From Phycisphaerae bacterium (GTDB taxonomy: Bacteria; Planctomycetota; Phycisphaerae; UBA1845; Fen-1342), in assembly GCA_022842805.1 (NCBI GenBank), contig JALHOX010000038.1, positions 1 to 17,428 on the forward strand: a DNA stretch of 17,428 nucleotides, given 5' to 3'. Below are positions 1 to 7,672 of the stretch, in pieces. The notes beneath the pieces are model-generated. The model ran no database searches and had not been told where the DNA came from. It saw only the letters and a program-made list of their open reading frames with translations. The translations under genes and the position numbers were made by a program. Every line of letters begins with the position of its first letter. The first letter of the stretch is position 1.

Positions 1-642
1 CATTTGCGCATCACGCAACATCATGCCCGGCAGCAAGGCGAGGGCGCCGAGCTGGTGGTGGACCGTCGCGAAGAGCAACAGCCGGTCGTCGCGCGCTTCC
101 AGCCAGCGCCGTTCGGCCAATGTCACGGCGATCTTGCGCTCGGAGCTGGGACTGGCGAACGGCCAGACGAAATGATGGCCGCAGTGCGGACACGCATCGA
201 TTCCTTGATTTGCCGCCTCGCGAAAACTGCCGTCGCACTTCTCGCATATCCACCGAGATCGCACCCGAGTCGGCAATAACCAGCGCAAGATGATCAGCGT
301 CACGACCATGATCGGCAGAAGCTCGATCAGTGCGACATCCGGATCCCCCGGTGTGCTGGCGATTCCCCAGAGCAATAGCACGCCGCCGAGTGCCCACGAC
401 GCCATGCCCAGCGGCTTCCAGCGCAACGCCCAACAATGAAGCGGGGCGAGCAGGAATCCTAATGACACGCCGAAAAACCCCGCGAACGCAGCGGTCGCCG
501 CCGCCGTCTCTCCCGCCGTCGACTCACCCCCTATTTTGCCATCTGCGACCAGCAAAATGCCGACCAACCCCAGCGCTGCGATTCCATGAACGACGGACGC
601 AGCGATGAGGCGCGCATATCGATTGGGGGCCGCCTGCAGCAC
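1..642 (-). CDS. Membrane protein with cytoplasmic-type zinc ribbon (partial, runs off left edge)
   Basis: An open minus-strand frame runs from a stop at 652-654 to the window edge without a stop, giving at least 214 residues from a GTG at 642. I chose that GTG because the first hydrophobic helix begins about 10 residues later and no ATG precedes it. Four hydrophobic segments lie near residues 10-33, 49-68, 80-96 and 104-123. A zinc-ribbon pattern follows: CEKC at 133-136 and CPHC at 151-154, with GHHF right after. A further hydrophobic stretch begins near 187. The alternation of helices and paired CxxC motifs supports this frame over the overlapping ones. I do not recognise a family. The protein could be a membrane-anchored zinc-ribbon sensor or assembly factor, but no function can be assigned. 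The start codon is uncertain and there is no convincing ribosome binding site. Confidence 0.7.
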   Translation of the reverse strand, partial: MLQAAPNRYARLIAASVVHGIAALGLVGILLVADGKIGGESTAGETAAATAAFAGFFGVSLGFLLAPLHCWALRWKPLGMASWALGGVLLLWGIASTPGDPDVALIELLPIMVVTLIILRWLLPTRVRSRWICEKCDGSFREAANQGIDACPHCGHHFVWPFASPSSERKIAVTLAERRWLEARDDRLLLFATVHHQLGALALLPGMMLRDAQM

Positions 643-707
643 CTCTGAAGTTTAACCGCCGGTCGAGTCATGCCGACGCGCGTTCAGCGTGCGGAAAGCG
701 ATCGGCA

Positions 708-728
708 GCGCGGTGCCGCACACCGCGC
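708..728 (-). terminator. Hairpin downstream of the halogenase-like gene
   Basis: GCGCGGTG (708-715) pairs perfectly with CACCGCGC (721-728) across a 5-base loop, 26 bases past the stop codon of the minus-strand gene ending at 754. There is no clear U-tract after the stem, only a short CTTTCC further on. It is therefore a possible transcription-end hairpin rather than a classical intrinsic terminator. Confidence 0.35.
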
Positions 729-753
729 GCCGCTCGTGATCGAAGCGGCCCTG

Positions 754-2496
754 TTACAGCCGCGCTTCGCCGCGATCGGAGTGAATAAAGACGCCCTCAT
801 CCGGCACGCCCACATGCATCAGCGGCTGATTCTTCTTCACGCTGCACATCACCCAGTGCTGATTGGCCATGCTCTCCAGCACCTGCAACGCGTGATACTC
901 CAGCATCTTCAACTGTTCCGCCGAGGCTCGGCCGGCCGCGGAACGCCGCACCATCGCCAACAGCTCGCGTCCGTCGTCGGTGTGGCGCAAACACTCGGTC
1001 ACAAGCCCCTGCACGCCGATCTCGATCAGTTCGCTGCTGCCGCGGCGCCAGGCGCGAGCGGGGTGAATTCGACCGCCATGCGGAATGCCGACGCGGATCT
1101 CGGTGGCGTTGGCCAGGTTCAGCTTGTAGCAGTTCTTCCCGTTGATCATCCAGTTCTGCTCGGCGCCCATCAACCGCGTCATGACGTGCTTCATGCTGGC
1201 CAGGTCGTGGCCGCCGATGCCCGCCGAGCCCAGGAAGTCGTCGCCCAATCCGCCCTGGCTGAGCCACTGAAACGCCTGCGCCGGCGTCAGCTTCATGCCC
1301 GCTTCGGCGGCGATCTTCACGCAGTTCTCGCGAATGTCTTCAAAAATGCCGTTGGACGAATACCAGAATTCCGCGAAGCGCATGTGCTGCCGCACGCGGC
1401 GCGTCTGCAACTCGTGATAGCGCTCGAGCAGCCAGTTGCGATCATGCTCGCGTCGGTCGAGCTCCAGAATCGTGTACGCCAGCTCACGCGCGCCGACTTG
1501 CGTCAGCGTCAGCCCGGCCGCCAGGATCGGGTCGGCGAAGCCGGCACATTCGCCCACGAGGAACCAGTTCTTGCCATAGGTGCGCTGCACGACGAACGAC
1601 CAGTCGGTCGTGCCCTCGACCTTGCCGCGCGGCTTCGCCCCGTCGGTCTCCATCGCGATGGTCTTCTCCATCGCCAGCGCCTCGTGATACAGATCGGCGG
1701 GCTTCTTGCCGCAGTTTTTGTAATAGTCGGCGGGACAGACGAGGCCGATGCTGACGCGCGTCGCCGACAGGCGAATAAACCAGATCCAGCCGAACGGCAC
1801 GCTGCGAATATGAACGCGAGTCGCCTTCACGTCGTCCTGCTCGGCCCAGGCCGGCTTCTCCCAGTAATCCCAAAATGCGACGTTCATCAGCTTGGTGGGA
1901 ATGTCGCACGGCACCTTCAGCGATCGTCGCAGAATCGCCGCGTTTCCGCTGGCGTCAACGTAGTAGCGGGCCCGAACGGTCTCGCCGCCGGCGAGTTGAA
2001 GGCCTTGAATCTCATCGTCCGCGTGGAGGACTTTTTCGACCGCCGTGTTCTGTCGCACTTCGCAACCGAGCGACGCCGCATGATTCAACAGCACATCGTC
2101 ATAAATCGCGCGATCGACCTGATAGGCGCTCATGGTCCGCCACCCCTCATAGGGGCCCGGCCGCGCGATCTGCTCCTGCGGCGGCACCTTGTCGAGCGGC
2201 ACGAATTCGAAGATCCACGGCTCGCGGGTCTGGCCCCAGGTGTAGGTGGCGCCGATTTTCACCGGGAATCCGGCCGCCTCGATCTTCTCCCAGGCGTCCA
2301 TCTCGCGCAGCACTTTGCTGACCGCCGGAAGCTGACTCTCCCCGATGTGATCGCGTGGAAACTGCTCGCGCTCGAGGATGAGCACGCGCAGCGCCGGGTT
2401 GTACTTCTTCAGCAGCGTCCCGGTCGTCGATCCGCCGGGGCCGCCGCCGATGATTGCGACGTCGTACTCGGCTCCGTTGGTGTGGGCTGCAACCAT
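754..2496 (-). CDS. Flavin-dependent halogenase-like protein (tryptophan-halogenase / CndH-type family)
   Basis: This 580-residue flavoprotein has an N-terminal FAD-binding GGGPGG motif (17-22), FPRDHIGES at 46-54, and Lys80 in FPVKIGATYTWG. Lys80 sits where flavin-dependent halogenases keep the lysine thought to deliver hypochlorous acid. WIWFIR at 237-242 matches the halogenase WxWxIP signature except for the last residue. GECAGFADP at 315-323 matches the second flavin motif, with Glu in place of the usual Asp. Length and motifs resemble halogenases acting on phenolic or carrier-bound substrates. By family knowledge it would need reduced FAD from a separate reductase, and none is visible here. 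It is divergent from the methyltransferase gene about 400 bases away, so it may act on the product of the adjacent polyketide cluster (inference). A non-halogenating monooxygenase or reductase remains possible because of the motif changes. The start is the ATG at 2496, preceded by a purine-rich GAGAGAGAG stretch. Confidence 0.78.
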   Translation of the reverse strand: MVAAHTNGAEYDVAIIGGGPGGSTTGTLLKKYNPALRVLILEREQFPRDHIGESQLPAVSKVLREMDAWEKIEAAGFPVKIGATYTWGQTREPWIFEFVPLDKVPPQEQIARPGPYEGWRTMSAYQVDRAIYDDVLLNHAASLGCEVRQNTAVEKVLHADDEIQGLQLAGGETVRARYYVDASGNAAILRRSLKVPCDIPTKLMNVAFWDYWEKPAWAEQDDVKATRVHIRSVPFGWIWFIRLSATRVSIGLVCPADYYKNCGKKPADLYHEALAMEKTIAMETDGAKPRGKVEGTTDWSFVVQRTYGKNWFLVGECAGFADPILAAGLTLTQVGARELAYTILELDRREHDRNWLLERYHELQTRRVRQHMRFAEFWYSSNGIFEDIRENCVKIAAEAGMKLTPAQAFQWLSQGGLGDDFLGSAGIGGHDLASMKHVMTRLMGAEQNWMINGKNCYKLNLANATEIRVGIPHGGRIHPARAWRRGSSELIEIGVQGLVTECLRHTDDGRELLAMVRRSAAGRASAEQLKMLEYHALQVLESMANQHWVMCSVKKNQPLMHVGVPDEGVFIHSDRGEARL

Positions 2497-2910
2497 TTTC
2501 TAGCTCTCTCTCGACTTCAATGGGGACCTGCGCCGGTGCGACCGGGGGTGAATCGCTCCGGCGGGTGCATCAGCGGGGATAACTCCAGGAGTGTATCGGA
2601 CAGGTGCGACGCTCCGAAGCGCAGTCGTTTCATCAATCATGAATCAACGCGACCGGCCCGAGAAAATGTGCAGGCTCCGATCGTGGTATGCGACCAAGCC
2701 GCGTGAACCGCCGCGAACCGCCGCCGCCGGTCCCCGGATGCCGGCAAACAGCCGCCCCAAAATCGATCGAACGCGCGCCCTGCTCGTGGATCGCGCCACA
2801 GCTGCGGCGACCTCCGTTTCGCCGGGCGATGACGTCCGGCGTATCGCGGCACGCTCTGGCCCCGGGCGAAACTGGGCATGGCCCATCGTGAGAACTACCA
2901 TCGAATCGCG
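2497..2910. promoter_or_regulatory. Divergent intergenic region between halogenase-like and methyltransferase genes
   Basis: About 410 bases carry no convincing gene on either strand; the open frames here are Arg- and Pro-rich and lack family features. The region must hold the start signals for both flanking genes. A weak minus-strand promoter-like pair can be seen: TTCGGA (2618-2613) and TACACT (2595-2590), 17 bases apart, upstream of the halogenase-like gene. An AT-rich dyad, TTCAT-N5-ATGAA (2629-2643), sits just beyond it in otherwise GC-rich DNA and could be an operator. Both are pattern readings only. If the methyltransferase starts at the ATG at 2878, the gap is 33 bases shorter. Confidence 0.3.
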
Positions 2911-3621
2911 ATGATGCTGACGACGCGAGTTCTGATTCCTGAGCGGATGGACAATCCGGCATTGCCGGCCGGGGATCACGCCGCGGCGCTGCGCGGGCTG
3001 GAGCGAATCAACCGGCTGAGTCGAAGTGCGGGGATTCTGTGGTCGCCGATTCGCGGACTGGCGGAGAAACGCGGCGCGGGTGACGGGCCGATTCGCGTGC
3101 TCGATGTCGCAACCGGCGCCGGCGACATCGCCATGGAGATCGCGCGGCGTGCCAAGCGCAGCGGCCTGGCGATGGACGTACAAGGCTGTGATATCAGTCC
3201 GCGCGCGATTGATTTCGCGCGGGAGCGGGCGAAGCGGGCGGGCGTTTCGGTTTCGTTCTTTGAGTGGGATGCGGTGCGCGATGATCCGCCGACGGGCTTT
3301 GATGTGGTCATGTGCTCGCTGTTTCTGCACCACCTGAGCGAGGCCGACGCGGTGGCGGTATTGGCCAAGCTTGGCCAAGCGGCTGGGTCGCTGCTACTGG
3401 TCAACGACCTGCGGCGTAGTCGAGCGGGATTGGCGCTGGCCTGGATCGGCACGCGGCTGCTGTCGCGCTCGGCGGTTGTTCATTTCGACGGACCGCAATC
3501 GGTGCGGGCGGCGTTTTCGCTGGAAGAGGTTGCCGAACTGGCGCGACGAGCGCAATTGAGCGAGTTCAGCCTCACCCGGCGCTGGCCTTGCCGCTTTTTG
3601 CTGGAATGGCGGCGCAAGTGA
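2911..3621 (+). CDS. UbiE-like SAM-dependent methyltransferase of a type III PKS cluster
   Basis: This 236-residue class I methyltransferase has the SAM-binding motif I VLDVATGAGD at about 63-72, an acidic residue after the second strand (GCDIS, near 92-96), and FLHHL near 138-142. The C-terminal part (HFDGPQSVRAAFS, then WPCRFLLEW) resembles the UbiE-like methyltransferases found beside bacterial type III polyketide synthases. The expected role is O- or C-methylation of an alkylresorcinol or quinone-type product, as for SrsB in the Streptomyces srs pathway (inference by context). I chose the tandem ATG at 2911/2914 because the conserved region (RVLIPERMDNP) starts there; an in-frame ATG at 2878 would add 11 residues. 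Neither has a strong ribosome binding site. Its 3' end overlaps the FAD oxidoreductase by 16 bases, so the two are almost certainly co-transcribed. Confidence 0.85.
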   Translation: MMLTTRVLIPERMDNPALPAGDHAAALRGLERINRLSRSAGILWSPIRGLAEKRGAGDGPIRVLDVATGAGDIAMEIARRAKRSGLAMDVQGCDISPRAIDFARERAKRAGVSVSFFEWDAVRDDPPTGFDVVMCSLFLHHLSEADAVAVLAKLGQAAGSLLLVNDLRRSRAGLALAWIGTRLLSRSAVVHFDGPQSVRAAFSLEEVAELARRAQLSEFSLTRRWPCRFLLEWRRK

Positions 3622-4784
3622 TTTCACAAGCGCCGAACGCCCGCGCGATCGACTTGTCGCGGCTCGGGCGCGAGATGTGGGACGTGCTCGTCATCGGCAG
3701 CGGCCCGGCGGGCAGCATCGCCGCGCGGCAGGCGGCGCTCCGCGGAGCGCGCGTGTTGCTGGTGGATCGAAGCGTGTTTCCGCGCGAGAAAGTGTGCGGA
3801 TGCTGCATCGGCCACGCGGGGATGCGAGCGCTGCGATCGATCGGTCTGGGGCATCTGGCGGACCAGTTCAGCGCGCCGCGCGTCGAGCAGTTGCAACTGC
3901 ACGTTGGGCGGACGGTCAGCCGCATCGCGCTGCCGGCGGGTCGGGCGCTGTCGCGTTCGGCATTTGATTCGGCGCTGCTGGCAGAAGCGGTGAGGGCCGG
4001 TGCGGCTTTCGTCTCGGGCGTCGTCGCGACGGTCGGACGAGTCGACGGAGATGTTCGTGGCCTTGAGTTGAAGAACGATTCGGAATCGGTGCGGGCGATG
4101 GCACGGGTTGTGATCGCTGCCGACGGCCTGGCATCGCCGAGCACGCGCGATTGCGAAGAGATTCGCGTCGCGGTTGCGGCCGGGGCGCGGGTCGGTGTGG
4201 GGGCGCGGTTTGCGGCGGAGGGCGTCATTCCTCCGAACACCATCGAAATGCATGTCGGCCGCGAGGGCTATCTGGGCCTGGTGCGTTTGGAAGACGGTTC
4301 GATTGATGCGGCGGCAGCGCTCGACCCGATCGCGATTCAAGCCGCCGGCGTGCGCGGGTGCCTGACGGCCATTCTGCGGGGCAGCGGCGGCGAGCGGCTC
4401 ACGGCTTGCGTCGCTGCCGCAGAGTGGCGCGGCACGCCGCCGCTCACGCGACGGCGCACGCCCGTCGCGGCGGAGCGATTGCTGCTGATCGGCGATGCGG
4501 CCGGCTACGTTGAGCCGTTTACGGGCGAGGGGATGACCTGGGCGATGGAAACGGCGATTGCGGCGGCGCCGATCGCAGTGGAGGGCGCGACCCACTGGTC
4601 GGCCGCGACCGCGCGGCTCTGGATCGCGGAGCATCGGCGGCTGCTGGCCGGCCGACAATGGTCTTGCCGCATGATCGCGCGCGTGCTGAGGATGCCGCGG
4701 GCGATGATGCTGGCCAATCGGCTGCTCAGCGTTGCGCCGGCGTTGGCCCGACCGGTCGTGCGGCACGTCGCGGGCGGGGCATAG
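3606..4784 (+). CDS. FAD-dependent oxidoreductase (geranylgeranyl reductase / aromatic hydroxylase-like)
   Basis: This 392-residue flavoprotein has a dinucleotide-binding GSGPAG at 31-36 after a hydrophobic strand. It also has FPREKVCG at 58-65, an ADG motif near 172-174, and the second FAD motif GDAAGYVEPFTGEGM at 296-310. This is the layout of the p-hydroxybenzoate hydroxylase / geranylgeranyl reductase superfamily. Next to a methyltransferase and a type III polyketide synthase, it most likely hydroxylates or otherwise oxidises the phenolic lipid ring, as SrsC does in Streptomyces (inference). I chose the ATG at 3606, which overlaps the methyltransferase by 16 bases. A TTG at 3588 and an ATG at 3675, directly before the Rossmann strand, are alternatives. 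It ends 26 bases from the end of the converging polyketide synthase gene. No membrane helix is obvious. Confidence 0.85.
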   Translation: MAAQVISQAPNARAIDLSRLGREMWDVLVIGSGPAGSIAARQAALRGARVLLVDRSVFPREKVCGCCIGHAGMRALRSIGLGHLADQFSAPRVEQLQLHVGRTVSRIALPAGRALSRSAFDSALLAEAVRAGAAFVSGVVATVGRVDGDVRGLELKNDSESVRAMARVVIAADGLASPSTRDCEEIRVAVAAGARVGVGARFAAEGVIPPNTIEMHVGREGYLGLVRLEDGSIDAAAALDPIAIQAAGVRGCLTAILRGSGGERLTACVAAAEWRGTPPLTRRRTPVAAERLLLIGDAAGYVEPFTGEGMTWAMETAIAAAPIAVEGATHWSAATARLWIAEHRRLLAGRQWSCRMIARVLRMPRAMMLANRLLSVAPALARPVVRHVAGGA

Positions 4785-4810
4785 GCGCCGCAGCAGACAT
4801 CGAGGGGCGG

Positions 4811-5887
4811 CTACGTCGAACGAAACTCCAGTAACACCAACTCGATCGTCAGTCCCGGCCCGAATGCGATCGCCACGCCATATCCGCGCGGCGAGGATCG
4901 ACGGACCTGATCGAGGATGAAATGAATAGTGCTCGACGACATGTTGCCGAATCGTCGCAGCACATCGCGCGACGCGGCGAGCGCTTCGCGTGGCAGGGCG
5001 AGCGCCTGTTCGACCGAGTCCAAAATGCGGGGGCCGCCCGGATGGACCATCCAGTGGTCGATCTCCGCGCGTCGCACGTTGCACGAATCGAGAAATGCGG
5101 CCAACACCGCGGGCAGGTGACGTGCGAGCGTGTCGGGCAGCTCGGGGGAGAGCCGCAGGCGCAGTCCGCAGTCGTCGGCGAACCAGACCATCTGGTCGGC
5201 GGCCTCGGGCAGAGACACGCAGCGGGCCCCCGCCACGCGCACGGGGCTGGGTTTTTCGCCGAGCAGCACGGCGGCCGCGCCGTCTGCGAAGAGCGCATTG
5301 GCGGTCATCTGGTCGAGCTCGCTGTGATATTGAAAATGGAGCGACGACAGCTCGCAGGTCACGAGCAGCACCGACGGATGCTGCTGGCGAATCGAATGTG
5401 CGAGCCGCACGCCTGCGAGGCCCGCGGAGCAGCCCATGAAGCCGAGGTTCCAGCGCTGCGCTGCGCGGGGCACCTGCGCATGTTGGAGCAGGCCCAGTTC
5501 GATGCCGGGGCTGGAGGCGTGGGTGCAACTGACCGTGATGAGCGCGTCGACTTCGGCGACGGCCGCGCGATCGAGCGCGGCGACCGCCTCCTGCACGAGC
5601 GGCGCCGCGGCGACGTCGAAAGCGCGCGAGCGATCGCCAAAGCCGGGGCCGGTCGGCTGCTCGGCGTACGGGCGAAACATCGGCGGAGCATCAGCCTGTG
5701 ATTGAAACGCGAGGGCCGCGAGATGCCGCGTGTCGATGCCGGTGTTGCGAATCAACCGTCGCAGCAGAGTCTGGGTTCGCTCGTCGGCATAGGCGACGCG
5801 CACGACATCCAACCAGTCGGATTGGGAGATGGGGTGGGGCGGTACCGCGCAGCCGACTTGCTGAATAAACATCAGGCGACATCCCAT
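4811..5887 (-). CDS. Type III polyketide synthase (chalcone/stilbene synthase-like, probable alkylresorcinol or alkylpyrone synthase)
   Basis: This 358-residue protein has the typical length of a bacterial type III polyketide synthase. The catalytic triad is visible: Cys153 in NLGFMGCSAG, His282 in WMVHPGG, and Asn315 in FGNMSSST. The C-terminal AFGPG at 341-345 matches the family GFGPG loop with Gly replaced by Ala. The enzyme would condense malonyl-CoA units onto a fatty acyl starter to make an alkylresorcinol or alkylpyrone. Product type cannot be read from sequence. It converges on the methyltransferase/FAD pair instead of leading them, unlike the srsABC operon, so it must have its own promoter. 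The ATG at 5887 gives MGCRLMFIQQVG; a second ATG at 5872 lies right before the conserved strand and has a GGATGGG sequence about 10 bases upstream, so the true start may be there. Confidence 0.92.
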   Translation of the reverse strand: MGCRLMFIQQVGCAVPPHPISQSDWLDVVRVAYADERTQTLLRRLIRNTGIDTRHLAALAFQSQADAPPMFRPYAEQPTGPGFGDRSRAFDVAAAPLVQEAVAALDRAAVAEVDALITVSCTHASSPGIELGLLQHAQVPRAAQRWNLGFMGCSAGLAGVRLAHSIRQQHPSVLLVTCELSSLHFQYHSELDQMTANALFADGAAAVLLGEKPSPVRVAGARCVSLPEAADQMVWFADDCGLRLRLSPELPDTLARHLPAVLAAFLDSCNVRRAEIDHWMVHPGGPRILDSVEQALALPREALAASRDVLRRFGNMSSSTIHFILDQVRRSSPRGYGVAIAFGPGLTIELVLLEFRST

Positions 5888-6007
5888 CCGTGATGGCCGC
5901 CCGATGACCAGAAAATCTGAGCGATTCGCACGCGGCTGCGAAGATTGTATGCGCGGAGGTGGCGGGTTTCTGTCGGCGAGCGTGCTACAGGCTCTGCCGC
6001 GAAGCGC

Positions 6008-7579
6008 TCAATCTCCGAACTTAATCCCCTGCGCCAGCGGCAGGTTCGTGCTCCAGTTGATCGTGTTCGTCTGCCGCCGCATGTAGGCCTTCCAACTGTC
6101 GCTGCCCGATTCGCGGCCGCCGCCGGTTTCTTTTTCGCCGCCGAAGGCGCCGCCGATCTCGGCGCCGCTGGTGCCGATGTTGACGTTGGCGATGCCGCAA
6201 TCGGACCCGGCGGCGCTCAGGAACAGCTCTGATTCCAGCACATTCGTCGTGAAGATCGCGCTCGAAAGACCCTGCGGCACGGCGTTCTGAATCGCGATCG
6301 CCTCGCGCAGCTCTGCTTCCATGTCCGCCGCGGAGCCGGCAGCTGCACCATCGCGCCCGTAATCGAGGATGTAGAGCACCGGCGCAAACGTCTCTTCGCA
6401 CACAACGCCGGCGTTCGCGGGAGCGAGGGCGATGCAGGGCTTCACATAGAGGCCGCCGGGGTATTGCGGACCGGTGAGGGGTTCGCCGCCGCAGATGATG
6501 GTGCCGCCTTCCTTTTTCAGCCGAGCGATCGCGGCCTGCATGTTGGCGAGGCTCGTGGCGTTCACGAGCGGGCCCATGAGCGTCGTCTCGCGCCGCGGGT
6601 CGCCGATGGGGACGGTGGCGTAGGCGGCTTGCAGGCGGCGGACCAGTTCGTCGCGCACTTTGCGGTGCACGATGACGCGGCGCGTGCTCGTGCAGCGCTG
6701 CCCGGCGGTGCCGACCGCGCCGAAGACGATGGCGCGCGTCGCGAGGTCGAGATTCGCGTGGGGCGTGACGATGATCGCGTTGTTGCCGCCCAGCTCCAGC
6801 AGGCTGCGCCCGAAGCGCTTGCCGACGACCTCGGCCACGCGACGGCCCATCTTGCAGGAGCCGGTGGCCGAGACGAGCGGGATGCGGTGGTCGGCCAGCA
6901 TCGGCTCGCCGACATCCGCGATCTCGCCCAAAACGAGCGAGAAGATCGCAGGATCGACTCCGTTCGCGCGGCAGACCTTCTCCGCGATGCGAATGCACGC
7001 GATCGCGGTCAGCGGCGTCGCGGGCGAGGGCTTCCAGACCGTGCTGTCGCCGCAGACGGCAGCGACGGCCGAATTCCAGGCCCAGACGGCGACGGGGAAA
7101 TTGAAGGCGCTGATGATGCCGACGACGCCGAGCGGGTGCCATTGCTCATACATGCGGTGGCGCGGGCGTTCGGAGTGCATCGATAGGCCGTAGAGCTGGC
7201 GCGAGAGGCCGACGGAGAAGTCGCAGATGTCGATCATCTCCTGCACTTCGCCCAGCCCCTCGGGCAAAATCTTGCCCATCTCGGTCGTGACGAGGAGTCC
7301 GAGCTCATTTTTCACGCTGCGCAGTGCGTCGCCATATTGGCGAATCACCTCGCCGCGCTTGGGAGCCGGCATTTCGCGCCACTGCACAAACGCAGCCTGC
7401 GCGCGATCGACGATGCGGTCATATTCGGCGCGGGTGCAGTATTGGACGCTGGCGATGCGCTGTCCGTCGCAGGGCGAATGCACGTCGTGCACGGCGCCGC
7501 TCGCCAGCCATTCCCCATGAAATCCGCCGGCGTTTGGGCGCGACGGGTCGATGCCGAGTGTTTGAAGAAAGGAGTTCAT
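6008..7579 (-). CDS. ALDH7-family aldehyde dehydrogenase (piperideine-6-carboxylate / alpha-aminoadipic semialdehyde dehydrogenase type)
   Basis: This 523-residue NAD-dependent aldehyde dehydrogenase retains the catalytic residues: Asn160 in ISAFNFP, Lys183 in VWKPS, Glu262 in LELGGNN, and nucleophile Cys296 in GTAGQRCTSTRR. ELGGNNAIIV, GTAGQRCT and the C-terminal TNTINWST..LPLAQGIKF are characteristic of the ALDH7 (antiquitin/AmaB) group. That group oxidises alpha-aminoadipic semialdehyde to aminoadipate in lysine breakdown. No other lysine-degradation gene is in view, so the physiological substrate is an inference and general aldehyde detoxification is possible. It is on the same strand as the PilZ-receiver gene (92-base gap upstream) and the polyketide synthase (120-base gap downstream), with hairpin signals suggesting separate transcription from the former. 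The ATG at 7579 has no clear ribosome binding site. Confidence 0.92.
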   Translation of the reverse strand: MNSFLQTLGIDPSRPNAGGFHGEWLASGAVHDVHSPCDGQRIASVQYCTRAEYDRIVDRAQAAFVQWREMPAPKRGEVIRQYGDALRSVKNELGLLVTTEMGKILPEGLGEVQEMIDICDFSVGLSRQLYGLSMHSERPRHRMYEQWHPLGVVGIISAFNFPVAVWAWNSAVAAVCGDSTVWKPSPATPLTAIACIRIAEKVCRANGVDPAIFSLVLGEIADVGEPMLADHRIPLVSATGSCKMGRRVAEVVGKRFGRSLLELGGNNAIIVTPHANLDLATRAIVFGAVGTAGQRCTSTRRVIVHRKVRDELVRRLQAAYATVPIGDPRRETTLMGPLVNATSLANMQAAIARLKKEGGTIICGGEPLTGPQYPGGLYVKPCIALAPANAGVVCEETFAPVLYILDYGRDGAAAGSAADMEAELREAIAIQNAVPQGLSSAIFTTNVLESELFLSAAGSDCGIANVNIGTSGAEIGGAFGGEKETGGGRESGSDSWKAYMRRQTNTINWSTNLPLAQGIKFGD

Positions 7580-7655
7580 GCCCGACAGTTTATCGCGCGG
7601 AGCGCCGCCGTCTCGCCGACGCGAATCGCAAGATGTCGGAAGCGTGGCGGATCAT

Positions 7656-7672
7656 GCCGCGGCGGCCGCGGC
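7656..7672 (-). terminator. GC-rich hairpin at the end of the PilZ-receiver gene
   Basis: GCCGCGG (7656-7662) pairs perfectly with CCGCGGC (7666-7672) across a 3-base CGG loop. It begins immediately at the TAG stop (7672-7674) of the minus-strand PilZ-receiver gene. There is no U-tract, so termination activity is a guess. Confidence 0.3.

Noticed and set aside
11..436. 141-codon minus-strand ATG frame at the left edge
   Set aside because: The overlapping minus-strand frame with transmembrane helices and paired CxxC motifs is far more protein-like.
670..2706. Long plus-strand open frame (678 codons) opposite the halogenase-like gene
   Set aside because: It is the antisense of a clear flavoprotein; the translation is His-, Arg- and Ala-rich with no domain. 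Long antisense frames are expected in GC-rich genes.
2591..2914. Possible small gene between the halogenase-like and methyltransferase genes
   Set aside because: The translation is Arg/Pro-rich, ends inside the methyltransferase start region, and has no ribosome binding site or family pattern.
3624..5528. 634-codon minus-strand frame across the FAD oxidoreductase and into the polyketide synthase
   Set aside because: It is Arg-rich, spans two genes with strong motifs in other frames, and has no family features.
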